Source: Rhodobiaceae bacterium
Lineage (GTDB): Bacteria; Pseudomonadota; Alphaproteobacteria; Rhizobiales; Tepidamorphaceae
Length of the DNA: 64,000 nt
Assembly (NCBI GenBank): GCA_020637895.1
Contig: JACKJP010000002.1
Location: forward strand, 682,001-746,000
Direction: 5' to 3'
The translations under genes were made by a program, and so were the position numbers. The notes below the pieces were generated by a model. The model did not search any database, was not told the origin of the DNA, and was given only the letters and a program-made list of their open reading frames with translations. How positions within the stretch are numbered: the first letter of the stretch is position 1; each line of letters starts with the position of its first letter. Of this stretch, positions 17,223-26,151 are shown piece after piece.

Positions 17223-17223
17223 G

Positions 17224-17976
17224 ATGGCTTCGACCTTCGACTGCCGGAATGTCACCGTCACGCGGGGCGCCAGGCATCTGCTGGCCGATCTGTCGCTGAC
17301 GATTGCGCCCGGGCTGACCGGTCTTGTCGGCCCGAATGGCGCGGGTAAAACGACGCTCCTGCGGGTCCTTGCGGGACTGGAGGATCCGGCAGCTGGGACG
17401 GTCGCGTTCGACGGCGCCCCGCTTGCGGCGATGAGCATGCAGACGCGGGCGCGAAAGCTTGCCTATCTGGCTCAGGAAGCTGCGATCCACTGGCCGATGC
17501 CCGCGCGCGAAGTCGTCGCTCTCGGCAGGCTTCCTTTCGCAGACTCTCAAAGCGCTGCCGGGCGCGCCGCCTGTGAGGAAGCCATGCGGTTGACCGGGAC
17601 GACGCATCTCGCCGATCAGATCGCCGACAGCCTTTCAGGCGGAGAGAGGGCTCGAATCCTGCTGGCAAGGGCCATCGCGGTCGGCGCACCGGTATTGCTT
17701 GCCGACGAACCGACGGCCGCGCTCGATCTGAAATACCGTCTGGAGACCTTCTCGCTGCTTCGCCGCCTGGCCGATGACGGGCAGACGATTGTGGCCGCGT
17801 TTCACGATCTGGCGTTTGCCGAGAGATTTGCCGACCGTGTCATCGTTCTCAGTGGCGGCTTGCTCGCGGGCGAGGGCATGCCCGACTCCACGCTGACCGA
17901 CGATCTCATCTCCCGGGTGTTTGAAGTGTCCGCCGGCCCGGCCGGCCGCTTCGGGCCGCGCTGGGAGCCTGCCTGA
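17224..17976 (+). CDS. FecE/FhuC-like ABC transporter ATP-binding protein
   Basis: The 250-residue ATPase partner of the upstream FecCD permease. Walker A is GPNGAGKTT, the signature is LSGGERARI and Walker B is VLLADEPTAALD; the H-loop is in AAFHDLAFAE. It is convergent with rfbA (8 bp apart). Function as a metal-chelate or cobalamin importer is inferred from the permease family. Confidence 0.92.
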   Translation: MASTFDCRNVTVTRGARHLLADLSLTIAPGLTGLVGPNGAGKTTLLRVLAGLEDPAAGTVAFDGAPLAAMSMQTRARKLAYLAQEAAIHWPMPAREVVALGRLPFADSQSAAGRAACEEAMRLTGTTHLADQIADSLSGGERARILLARAIAVGAPVLLADEPTAALDLKYRLETFSLLRRLADDGQTIVAAFHDLAFAERFADRVIVLSGGLLAGEGMPDSTLTDDLISRVFEVSAGPAGRFGPRWEPA

Positions 17977-17983
17977 CCGCCGA

Positions 17984-18868
17984 TCAGATATCCTCGCCGG
18001 GCAACGATTCCAGATAACGCCCGTAGGCCGTCGAACCAAACCGCCGCGCGGCGGCCGCAAGCATCGCATCGTCGATCCAGCCACTGCGCCAGGCGATTTC
18101 TTCAAGGCAGGCGACGATCAGGCCCTGCCGTTCCTGGATCGCGCGGACGAATTCTCCGGCATCGAGCAGGCTTGAATGGGTTCCAGCATCGAGCCACGCA
18201 ATGCCGCGACCGAGCTTTTCCACGCTGAGATCGCCGCGACCGAGATAGGCGCGGTTGATGTCCGTGATCTCCAGCTCCCCGCGCGGGCTTGGCTTCAGAC
18301 TGCTCGCGATGTCGACGACGCTGTTGTCGTAGAAATAGAGCCCGGTAACCGCCCAATGCGATTTCGGCGCGGCAGGCTTTTCCTCGATCGATATGGCGCG
18401 GCCTTCCCTGGTCATTTCGACGACGCCATACCGCTCCGGATCTTCAACGTGATAGGCAAAGACCGTTGCGCCCTTTTCCACCGCGGCAGCGCGGCGCAGC
18501 GCCGGTGTAAGACCACCGCCGAAGAACATGTTGTCGCCGAGGACCAGCGCCGCTGGCGAGCCGCCGAGAAAATCGCGGCCGATGATGAAAGCTTCGGCAA
18601 GGCCTCTCGGTTCAGCCTGTTCGGCATAGACGAGATGCATCCCGAACTGTCCGCCCTCGCCGAAGAGACGACGATACTGCGGCAGATCCTCGGGTGTGGA
18701 GATGATCATGACCTCGCGAATGCCCGCCAGCATCAGCGCCGACAGCGAATAGTAGATCATCGGCTTGTCGTAGATCGGCACCAACTGCTTGGAGACCCCG
18801 AGCGTCGCCGGATAGAGGCGCGTGCCGCGCCCCCCGGCGAGGACGATACCCTTTCGCGCCGTGCTCAT
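17984..18868 (-). CDS. rfbA: Glucose-1-phosphate thymidylyltransferase
   Basis: Makes dTDP-glucose from dTTP and glucose-1-phosphate, the first step to dTDP-L-rhamnose. The N-terminal nucleotide-binding motif is GIVLAGGRGTRLYPAT, then KQLVPIYDKPMIYYSLS and LVLGDNMFFGG, all typical of RfbA/RmlA. At 294 residues it is full length. It is the last gene of rfbCBDA and overlaps rfbD by 4 bp. Confidence 0.97.
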   Translation of the reverse strand: MSTARKGIVLAGGRGTRLYPATLGVSKQLVPIYDKPMIYYSLSALMLAGIREVMIISTPEDLPQYRRLFGEGGQFGMHLVYAEQAEPRGLAEAFIIGRDFLGGSPAALVLGDNMFFGGGLTPALRRAAAVEKGATVFAYHVEDPERYGVVEMTREGRAISIEEKPAAPKSHWAVTGLYFYDNSVVDIASSLKPSPRGELEITDINRAYLGRGDLSVEKLGRGIAWLDAGTHSSLLDAGEFVRAIQERQGLIVACLEEIAWRSGWIDDAMLAAAARRFGSTAYGRYLESLPGEDI

Positions 18869-19749
18869 GTGCTGGTGATCTCCCCTTGTCGTTCGGCCAA
18901 CGCCGCCATACAGCGTGACAGGCCCGTTTTCCAGTCCGGCAGGGCAATCGAGAAGTCCCGCCTTGCTTTCCCGCAGTCGAGAACCGACCAGGCAGGGCGC
19001 GGCGCCGGCGCGCCGTAGCGTTCCGTCGTCGTCGTCTCAAGCCGCGCCTTGACCGGCCAGCCGCGCGCGCGCGCCTCCTCGAATATGGCCGAGGCAAAGC
19101 CGAACCACGTCGTCATGCCCGCATGCGCGAGGTGATAGATGCCTTGCGGGGCCTGCGGCGCCATCGTCAGCAGCGCCTGCGCCAGATCGGCGACATAGGT
19201 GGGTGCACCTGTCTGGTCGTCGACCACCGACAGGACGTCGCGGCTTTCTCCGAGCCGAAGCATCGTGGCGAGAAAATTACCGCCGGTCGCGCCGTAGAGC
19301 CAGGAGGTCCGAACGACCGCAACACGGCCGCCCGCAGCAAGCACTGCCTCCTCACCCTGTGCCTTCGAGCGGCCATAGACCGAACGCGGCTCTATCGGGT
19401 CATCCTCACGCCATGGCCGGCCAGGATCGCCGCTGAAAACATAGTCGGTGGATATATGGATCAGCGGAGCATCGTGGCGGGCAGCCGCGTGGGCGACCAC
19501 ACCCGGTGCCCGGGCGTTGAGCGCGAATGCTGCTTCCGCATTGCCTTCCGCCGCGTCGACGGCCGTATAGGCGGCTGTATTGACGATGACCGACGGCCTT
19601 AGCTCTTCAATTCGTTCCGCCACCGCCGTTTCATCCCACAGGTCGATGTCGGCTCGGCCAAGGCTGACGGAGCGTGTGTCACCGGCGGCGGCCGCCAAAG
19701 CACGCGCAAGCTGACCGTTTCGACCCAAAATCAGGATGGGGGACATCAT
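18865..19749 (-). CDS. rfbD: dTDP-4-dehydrorhamnose reductase
   Basis: The last enzyme of dTDP-L-rhamnose synthesis, an NAD(P)H-dependent short-chain reductase. It has the Rossmann motif ILGRNGQLARAL, the sequence INTAAYTAVDAAE (as VNTAAYTAVDAAE here) and the active-site YGRSKAQGE. The ATG at 19749 overlaps the rfbB stop by 4 bp; longer starts give an unrelated N-terminal extension. Length 294 residues is usual. Confidence 0.96.
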   Translation of the reverse strand: MMSPILILGRNGQLARALAAAAGDTRSVSLGRADIDLWDETAVAERIEELRPSVIVNTAAYTAVDAAEGNAEAAFALNARAPGVVAHAAARHDAPLIHISTDYVFSGDPGRPWREDDPIEPRSVYGRSKAQGEEAVLAAGGRVAVVRTSWLYGATGGNFLATMLRLGESRDVLSVVDDQTGAPTYVADLAQALLTMAPQAPQGIYHLAHAGMTTWFGFASAIFEEARARGWPVKARLETTTTERYGAPAPRPAWSVLDCGKARRDFSIALPDWKTGLSRCMAALAERQGEITST

Positions 19750-20813
19750 TTCCGGCTCGAAAGACCGAGCCGCGAACCCGCATAGACACCCTCGCGCAAG
19801 GGCCGCCACCAGCCTTCGTTGGACAGATACCAGCGCACAGTCGCCTCCAGCCCGCTTTCAAAGCTCTGAAGCGGCTTCCATCCAAGAACATCATGGGCCC
19901 GGCCGGCGTCGATCGCGTAGCGCATGTCATGGCCCGGCCGGTCGGTTACGAAACGGATCAGGTCGCGGCGCGGGGCGGTCGCCGGCGAAAGCTGGTCGAG
20001 GATATCGCAGATCGTCCCGACGACATCGATATTCCGACGTTCCGCGCTGCCGCCGAAATTGTATTTTTCGCCGATTTGCCCGTGCTGAAGCGCCGCCCAA
20101 AGACCGCGCGCGTGATCCTCCACATACAGCCAGTCCCGCACATTCTCGCCCTTGCCATAGACAGGCAATTCCCGGCCCTCGAGCGCGTTGAGCGTGATGA
20201 GCGGAATGAGTTTCTCGGGAAACTGGCGCGGCCCGTAATTGTTCGAGCAGTTGGTGATGACGACCGGCAGCCCGTAGGTGCGGCACCATGCGCTCGCCAG
20301 ATGATCGGACGCCGCCTTGGACGCGGAATAGGGTGAGGAAGGATCGTATGCCGTCGTTTCGGTAAAATAGCCCTCGGCGCCGAGCGAGCCATATACCTCG
20401 TCGGTGGATACATGCAGGAAGCGGAAGCGGCCTCTGTCGTCCGCCGAAAGATCGGAAAAATGCGCGCGCGCCGCCTCAAGCAGGGCATATGTGCCGACAA
20501 TATTGGTTTCGATGAAATCGCCTGCCGCATCAATCGAACGGTCGACATGGCTTTCGGCAGCAAGATGCATCACCGCATCGATGCGCTCTTCGGCGAGAAG
20601 GCCGGATACGAGCGCCCGGTCGCCTATGTCGCCACGGACGAAACGATAGCGGGGATCTGACTCGATATCGGCAAGCGAAGCCGGATTTGCAGCGTAGGTC
20701 AGCTTGTCGAGATTGACGACGCGGGCATCCGTCTCATCGATCAGATAGCGGCACAATGCCGCGCCGATGAAGCCGCAGCCGCCGGTAATGAGAACGCGGC
20801 GCCCCGTCTTCAT
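19746..20813 (-). CDS. rfbB: dTDP-glucose 4,6-dehydratase
   Basis: Converts dTDP-glucose to dTDP-4-keto-6-deoxyglucose. The NAD-binding motif GGCGFIGAALCRYL is at the N-terminus, the catalytic region has HVSTDEVYGSLG, and the YxxxK pair is in YSASKAASD. At 355 residues it is complete. It overlaps rfbC (upstream) and rfbD (downstream) by 4 bp each, a tightly coupled operon. Confidence 0.97.
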   Translation of the reverse strand: MKTGRRVLITGGCGFIGAALCRYLIDETDARVVNLDKLTYAANPASLADIESDPRYRFVRGDIGDRALVSGLLAEERIDAVMHLAAESHVDRSIDAAGDFIETNIVGTYALLEAARAHFSDLSADDRGRFRFLHVSTDEVYGSLGAEGYFTETTAYDPSSPYSASKAASDHLASAWCRTYGLPVVITNCSNNYGPRQFPEKLIPLITLNALEGRELPVYGKGENVRDWLYVEDHARGLWAALQHGQIGEKYNFGGSAERRNIDVVGTICDILDQLSPATAPRRDLIRFVTDRPGHDMRYAIDAGRAHDVLGWKPLQSFESGLEATVRWYLSNEGWWRPLREGVYAGSRLGLSSRK

Positions 20814-21382
20814 GCCGCATCTCCGAAACGAAATGCCGGCGGCATGTCGGCAAGCCTTGGAAAGCCGGCATCGCGATCATTGGCGGAAATGACGGTGGGG
20901 TCGAGACCCCAGTCGATGCCGAGCGCCGGATCAGACCAGAGCAGCCCGCCTTCCGCATCCCTGGCATAGGGACCATCCACCTTGTACTCGACCTCGCAGT
21001 CGTCGCAGAGCGTGACGTAACCATGGGCAAAGCCTCTGGGTACGAATATCTGACGCCCTTCATCGGCATCGAGATCGGCGAAAACGTGGCGCCCGAAGGT
21101 TGGGGAGCCCTCTCGGATATCCACGGCAACGTCGCGTATCCTGCCACGCACGCAGCGCACAAGCTTGCCCTGGGCATGAGGCGGCTTCTGGAAATGAAGA
21201 CCGCGCAGCGTTCCCATGGCCTGCGAATAGGCATGGTTGTCCTGCAGGAAGGCCGGAGTGAGACCGGTCGCCTCGGCGAATGCGGCGTCATTATAGGGAA
21301 TGGAAAACCATCCCCGCGCGTCGCCGAAGCGCGGCGGTGTCAGGACGAATACGCCCGGAATGTCCAATTGTGTCGCTTGCAT
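20810..21382 (-). CDS. rfbC: dTDP-4-dehydrorhamnose 3,5-epimerase
   Basis: A cupin-fold epimerase, first gene of the rfbCBDA operon. Conserved elements are GDARGWF, NHAYSQAMGTLRGLHFQ (with the catalytic His), and VPRGFAHGY. I chose the ATG at 21382 (GGAA just upstream); a TTG at 21412 would add 10 residues. At 190 residues it is normal. The product supplies L-rhamnose for surface polysaccharide. Confidence 0.96.
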   Translation of the reverse strand: MQATQLDIPGVFVLTPPRFGDARGWFSIPYNDAAFAEATGLTPAFLQDNHAYSQAMGTLRGLHFQKPPHAQGKLVRCVRGRIRDVAVDIREGSPTFGRHVFADLDADEGRQIFVPRGFAHGYVTLCDDCEVEYKVDGPYARDAEGGLLWSDPALGIDWGLDPTVISANDRDAGFPRLADMPPAFRFGDAA

Positions 21383-21467
21383 GAATTCCAAATAGAAGTT
21401 TTCTGCGATCAAGCCGGTTTCCGGCGCTTATAAGGGGACAGGACGCGGCTGTCATCATCGCCGCACT

Positions 21468-22178
21468 TCAGGCGGCCGCGACGATGACGGCTGCGGCAAG
21501 CAGGACGGCGACAAGCACCAGGGCGGCGATTGCAAGCGGTCCGATATCGCGGCGGAGTTGCCCAGCATCCCGGGGCAAGGGGAGAACCGCATCGCGTTCG
21601 GGCAGCGCGGAAGACGACGCGGCAGGCCCCGCAGGAACCGGCTGCGCGCCGAGGCGCACCAGTTCATCATTGAGAGTGGCCCTCAGGAGCGCTTCAAGCC
21701 GTCGCTCCGCTGGCATCGCGGGAACCGGCCTGGCGACGGGCGTTGTGGCCGGGCGCAAGGGCGTCGCCGGTGTTTTTGACGCAGGCGGTGCGGCCCGGTC
21801 CGGTGGCAAGACAGGCTGGACAGGCACAGTTGCCTTCGGCTTGGGCGCCATTTCGGGTCGAGGCGACGTTGTCAGCGGACTCGCAACTGCCGCACGCGAA
21901 CCAAACGACGTCGGCGCCGGCCTCGGTGAAACGGGGGCGGGACGAACCGGCGCCTGTGGCTGACGTGCCCTGTAGCGCGATTCAAGCAGCGCAATTGCCG
22001 CGTCGAGTTCGGAAACAAGCTCCTCCGCGGCGCTTTCGCTGATCTTTCGGCCCGACTTCTCGGCGGTCGCGACCAGCTGATCGCGGACCCGGCGATACAC
22101 CCCCAATCGCGATTGCTCCGAGCCGTCGGAACTGGCCAGTAATCTTTCGATCACGGGAAGGAATCGATTTTGTGCCAA
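21468..22178 (-). CDS. Proline-rich, C-terminally anchored protein of unknown function
   Basis: A 236-residue protein I do not recognise. Residues 1-70 form a predicted helical domain (RFLPVIERLLASSDGSEQS, then a helix ending AAIALLESRYRA). Residues about 75-165 are low-complexity Pro/Ala/Thr. A second short helical segment (ERRLEALLRATLNDELVRLG) precedes a single transmembrane helix at the extreme C-terminus (IGPLAIAALVLVAVLLAAAV). This is the layout of a tail-anchored protein with its bulk in the cytoplasm. It lies between rfbC (same strand, 85 bp away) and the divergent manC. A link to polysaccharide export is only a guess from position. Confidence 0.75.
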   Translation of the reverse strand: MAQNRFLPVIERLLASSDGSEQSRLGVYRRVRDQLVATAEKSGRKISESAAEELVSELDAAIALLESRYRARQPQAPVRPAPVSPRPAPTSFGSRAAVASPLTTSPRPEMAPKPKATVPVQPVLPPDRAAPPASKTPATPLRPATTPVARPVPAMPAERRLEALLRATLNDELVRLGAQPVPAGPAASSSALPERDAVLPLPRDAGQLRRDIGPLAIAALVLVAVLLAAAVIVAAA

Positions 22179-22289
22179 AAGCCGCGCCCGTTGGTGGAAA
22201 ATCCCCGGCGCGCACTATAGAACACATGGCGCGCCACGGCGGCAAGCACCGCCCGGTGGGTTGAAGGCAGTCCGTACAGACAGACAGAC

Positions 22290-23708
22290 ATGACACAAAA
22301 AATCTATCCGGTGATACTGAGCGGCGGTGCGGGTACGAGGCTTTGGCCGCTCTCGCGGCGCGATCATCCAAAGCAGCTCATTCCGCTGATGGGAGCACAC
22401 TCGCCATTCGCAGAAACGCTGCGCCGCGTCGACGATCCGATGTTCCAGCCGCCGGTCGTCGTCAGCAACGATTCCTACCGGTTTGCCATCGTTGACGAGA
22501 TGGCCTCCGTCGGTGTCAGCGGCGACATCGTTCTCGAACCCGAAGGGCGCGATTCCGGCCCCGCCATCCTCGCAGCGGCCGCGCTGCTGGCAGATCGCGA
22601 TGACGATGCCATCGTGCTTGTCCTGCCATCCGACCACCACATCCCCGATCCGGCGGCTTTCCGCGCGAGCATCGCGGAAGGCGTTGCCGCCGCGCAATCC
22701 GGCAGGATCGTTACCTTCGGCATCGCTCCCTCGCATCCGGAAACCGGCTACGGCTATATCAGCACCGGAGACGCGATCGATGGCGCGGCGCCCGCGCTTT
22801 CCGTCGCCGGGTTCATCGAGAAGCCTGCAACCGAGCTTGCCCTGCAACTGATGCGCAGCGGCTGTTTCTGGAACAGCGGCATGTTCATGTTCCGCGCCGC
22901 CGCGCTGATCGACATCGCCGGGAAACTACAGCCCAAAATGCTGGCTGCGGTTCGCGACGCAGTGAATGCGGTGGAAGCCGACCTCTCCTTTCAGCGTCTC
23001 GGCGCGGATGCCTTTCGGGATGCGCCGGCGATTTCCTTCGACCACGCCATCATGGAAAAGACCGATCGGGCCGCGGTCGTGCCCGTCAGCTTTGCCTGGT
23101 CGGACATGGGAACGTGGGAAGCCGTCTGGATGCAGTCGGAGCGCGACGAAAACGGCAATGCCGTCCTCGGCGACACTGTTCTGGAGGACGTCAGGAACGC
23201 CTATGTGCGCAGTGAGGGACCGCTGACCGTCGTCGCCGGGATCGAGGACGTCAACGTCATCGTCACGCAGGATGCGGTTCTCGTCGCAGGCCAGGGCGCG
23301 ACCGGCAAGATCAAGACGATCGCCGCGCGGCTGGCCGCGGAAGGACGCAACGAGGCACTGCATCACCGGCGCGTCCACCGGCCATGGGGCTGGTTCGAAA
23401 GCCTGCAGATCGGAGAACGCTTTCAGGTCAAGCGGATCATGGTCAAACCGGGACACAAGCTCTCCCTCCAGAAGCACCACCACCGGGCGGAACACTGGGT
23501 GGTGGTCAAGGGGTCAGCCGAAGTGACGGTCGACGCGAATGTGACGATGCTCGGCGAAAACGAATCCACCTATATCCCGATGGGCGCCGTGCACCGGCTC
23601 GGCAATCCCGGCAAGATCCCGGTGGAGATCATCGAAATCCAGACCGGCGCCTATCTCGGCGAAGACGATATCGTGCGCTTCAGCGACGATTACGGACGCG
23701 GGGGATAA
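22290..23708 (+). CDS. manC: Mannose-1-phosphate guanylyltransferase / mannose-6-phosphate isomerase
   Basis: A two-domain enzyme that makes GDP-mannose and often also interconverts fructose- and mannose-6-phosphate. The N-terminal nucleotidyltransferase shows ILSGGAGTRLWPLSR, VLPSDHHI and FIEKP. The C-terminal cupin-fold isomerase region shows RPWGWFESL, VKPGHKLSLQKHHHRAEHWV and YIPMGAVHRL. At 472 residues it is full length. It diverges from the tail-anchored protein gene, and with rfbCBDA marks the region as nucleotide-sugar supply for surface polysaccharide. Confidence 0.96.
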   Translation: MTQKIYPVILSGGAGTRLWPLSRRDHPKQLIPLMGAHSPFAETLRRVDDPMFQPPVVVSNDSYRFAIVDEMASVGVSGDIVLEPEGRDSGPAILAAAALLADRDDDAIVLVLPSDHHIPDPAAFRASIAEGVAAAQSGRIVTFGIAPSHPETGYGYISTGDAIDGAAPALSVAGFIEKPATELALQLMRSGCFWNSGMFMFRAAALIDIAGKLQPKMLAAVRDAVNAVEADLSFQRLGADAFRDAPAISFDHAIMEKTDRAAVVPVSFAWSDMGTWEAVWMQSERDENGNAVLGDTVLEDVRNAYVRSEGPLTVVAGIEDVNVIVTQDAVLVAGQGATGKIKTIAARLAAEGRNEALHHRRVHRPWGWFESLQIGERFQVKRIMVKPGHKLSLQKHHHRAEHWVVVKGSAEVTVDANVTMLGENESTYIPMGAVHRLGNPGKIPVEIIEIQTGAYLGEDDIVRFSDDYGRGG

Positions 23709-23717
23709 GACGACCTC

Positions 23718-23742
23718 GCTGCCGTCGGGCGATGACGGCGGC
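23718..23742. terminator. GC-rich hairpin between convergent manC and livF
   Basis: A 9-base arm GCTGCCGTC pairs with GACGGCGGC across a 7-base loop, 9 bases after the manC stop. No U-run follows on either strand, so it may only slow polymerase or protect the mRNA ends. Confidence 0.35.
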
Positions 23743-23762
23743 AGGCCTGCGGCTTCGCAGCC

Positions 23763-24452
23763 CTAGACGCCCAGGTAACGCTGGGCGATGGCGGGGTCCG
23801 ATACGAACGCCTCGCGTCCGCCTGTCCAGACCGTCACGCCCTTTTCCATGATCGTGAAGCGGTCTGCGATGCGCGCGAGCGCACCGACATGCTTGTCGAC
23901 GACGAGGATGGCCTGCCCGTGCTGCTTCAGCGACGCGAGGCAATGCCAGATGTCGGCGCGCAGCAATGGGGCTAGGCCCTCGGTCGCCTCATCCAGCACC
24001 AGCAATTCCGGATTGGTCATGAGGGCCCGGCCGATCGCGAGCATCTGCTGTTCGCCGCCCGAGATTCTGGTGCCGCCATGGCTGCGCCGCGCCTTGAGCG
24101 CGGGAAACAGCGAATAGACGGAAGCGAGGTCCCAGCGACCCGGCCGCGCCGTCGCGACAAGGTTTTCCTCGACCGACAGGCGCGGGAATATCTGACGTCC
24201 CTCGGGAACAAGCCCGATGCCGGCGCCCGCAATCTGGAACGGCGCGAGGCCCGACAGCTCGCGGCCCCTGAAGACCAGCGAGCCGGCAGACGGCTTCAGC
24301 AGACCCATCAGCGCCCTGATGGTCGTCGTCTTGCCCATGCCGTTGCGGCCCATAAGGGCAACCACCTCGCCCGCGCCGATATCGAGATCCACATCATGGA
24401 GTACCGGACTGGCGCCATAGGAAGCCCGCAGGCCGCGAACGACGAGCATCAT
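23763..24452 (-). CDS. livF: Branched-chain amino-acid ABC transporter ATP-binding protein LivF
   Basis: The smaller of the two ATPases of a LIV-type importer, 229 residues. Walker A is GRNGMGKTT, the signature appears as ISGGEQQML, and Walker B is LLVLDEATEGLAP, a LivF hallmark. It is the last gene of livKHMGF and overlaps livG by 4 bp. The substrate may be branched-chain amino acids, amides or urea; only the family is certain. Confidence 0.94.
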   Translation of the reverse strand: MMLVVRGLRASYGASPVLHDVDLDIGAGEVVALMGRNGMGKTTTIRALMGLLKPSAGSLVFRGRELSGLAPFQIAGAGIGLVPEGRQIFPRLSVEENLVATARPGRWDLASVYSLFPALKARRSHGGTRISGGEQQMLAIGRALMTNPELLVLDEATEGLAPLLRADIWHCLASLKQHGQAILVVDKHVGALARIADRFTIMEKGVTVWTGGREAFVSDPAIAQRYLGV

Positions 24453-25210
24453 GCCACCAGCCCCTCATCGCTTCCCAGATAGGCGGCCTGGACCTCGGGA
24501 TTGGCGCGGATTTCCGCGGCCGTGCCGCTGGCGATGATGCGGCCATAGACGAGAACGCTGATGCGGTCGGCCAGCGCGAAGACGGCATCCATGTCGTGCT
24601 CGATCAGCAGCACCGGGACAGTTCCTTTCAGTCGCTCGAGCAGCGCGACAAGCGCTGCCGTTTCCTCGCCCCCGGCACCCGCCATCGGTTCATCGGCAAG
24701 CAGCAGCCGGGGCGCGCGCGCCAGCACGATCGCCATTTCCAGCATCCGCTTCTCGCCATGGCTGAGCGAGCCGGCCAGCGTATCGACACGGCGGCCAAGG
24801 CCGACAGACTCGATGATCGCGGAAGCGCGCTCACACCACCCGGTTTCAAGGGCAGGCGCGGGCAGGAAACGGAACCGCCGGCACTCAAGCCCCTGAATAG
24901 CGATCGTTACATTCTCAAGGACCGTGAAACGCGGGAGAACAGCCGTGATCTGGAAGGACCGTGCAAGGCCAAGGCGCGCACGCTCGTGCGGCGGCAGCCC
25001 CGTAATGTCTCTGCCTTCCAGAAATACCCGTCCCGCATCAGGCGTGACGGCCCCTGCAATCTCGCTGACTAGCGTTGTCTTGCCGGCGCCATTTGGGCCG
25101 ATCAACGCGTGAATCTCACCCGGCCGGACTTCCAGATCGATGCCATCGGAGACCACAAGTCCGCCATAGGCCTTGCGCAGTCCCTCCACCTTCAAAGTCG
25201 GAGACATCAT
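24449..25210 (-). CDS. livG: Branched-chain amino-acid ABC transporter ATP-binding protein LivG
   Basis: The larger ATPase of the LIV-type importer, 253 residues. Walker A is GPNGAGKTT, the signature region is LSHGEKRMLEMA (the LivG variant) and Walker B is LLLADEPMAG; the C-terminal NPEVQAAYLG is the LivG tail motif. It overlaps livM and livF by 4 bp at each end. Confidence 0.95.
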   Translation of the reverse strand: MMSPTLKVEGLRKAYGGLVVSDGIDLEVRPGEIHALIGPNGAGKTTLVSEIAGAVTPDAGRVFLEGRDITGLPPHERARLGLARSFQITAVLPRFTVLENVTIAIQGLECRRFRFLPAPALETGWCERASAIIESVGLGRRVDTLAGSLSHGEKRMLEMAIVLARAPRLLLADEPMAGAGGEETAALVALLERLKGTVPVLLIEHDMDAVFALADRISVLVYGRIIASGTAAEIRANPEVQAAYLGSDEGLVA

Positions 25211-26151
25211 GTCCGCCTCGTCTTGATGAAGCTGCCGAGACCGCCCGGCGCGCGCAGGACCACCAGAATAAGGAGCGGGCCGAGGATGATGCGCCAGTGC
25301 TGCCAGAAGCCGGCCAGCACATGTTCCAGCCCGAGATAGGCCAGCGCGCCGGCGATCGGACCGAACAGCGTGCCCATGCCGCCGAGAACGACCATGACGA
25401 TCAGCTCGCCGGAGCGCTGCCAGTTCATGTAGGCCGGGCTGACGAATTCAGCGTGATTGGCAAGCAGACCACCCGCCAGACCGGCAATGGCGCCAGAGAT
25501 CGTGTAGATCGCCAGCCGGTGGGCGAAGATATCGAAGCCGAGCGATTCCACGCGCGCCTCATTCTGTCGCGCCGCGGTGATCACCTTGCCGAAGGGAGAT
25601 GCGACGAGCAAACGGGCCAGCACCCAGACCGCCGCCAGCAGTATGAGAACGAAGGCATAGAAGACCCTTTCGTCCTCCAGAATGCCCGAGCCGAAAATCG
25701 TGCTGCGGCTCCAGACCGTCAGACCGTCATCGCCGCCATAGGCCGAAAGGCTTGTCGCCGTGAAATAGATCATCTGGCCGAAGGCAAGCGTGATCATGAT
25801 GAAATAGACGCCGCGCGTCCTGACCGCGACGAAGCCTGTGACGAGGGAAAACAGGCCTGACGCCAATACTGCCAGCGGTAGCACGATGAGGCCTTCATTG
25901 AGACCATGGGAAGCCGCAATGCCGACCGAGTAGGCGCCAATGCCGACAGCCCCCGCCTGCCCGAAACTGACCATCGCCCCATAACCGAGAATGAGGTCGA
26001 GGCTGATGGCGGCGATGGCAAAGATGAGCATGCGCGAGGCCAGCACCGTCCAGAACGGATTGCCGGACATTTCCGCAATCATCGGCCAGGCAGCCGCGAC
26101 GACGAAGAGCGCCAAAGGCAGCCATCCGGCACGGCGTCTGGTGCTGGTCAA
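25207..26151 (-). CDS. livM: Branched-chain amino-acid ABC transporter permease LivM
   Basis: A polytopic permease of 314 residues with about eight to nine membrane segments. The LivM signature region is ISLDLILGYGAMVSFGQAG. A second conserved stretch is NEARVESLGFDIFAHRL. It overlaps livH and livG by 4 bp and pairs with LivH in the membrane. Confidence 0.95.
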   Translation of the reverse strand: MTSTRRRAGWLPLALFVVAAAWPMIAEMSGNPFWTVLASRMLIFAIAAISLDLILGYGAMVSFGQAGAVGIGAYSVGIAASHGLNEGLIVLPLAVLASGLFSLVTGFVAVRTRGVYFIMITLAFGQMIYFTATSLSAYGGDDGLTVWSRSTIFGSGILEDERVFYAFVLILLAAVWVLARLLVASPFGKVITAARQNEARVESLGFDIFAHRLAIYTISGAIAGLAGGLLANHAEFVSPAYMNWQRSGELIVMVVLGGMGTLFGPIAGALAYLGLEHVLAGFWQHWRIILGPLLILVVLRAPGGLGSFIKTRRT

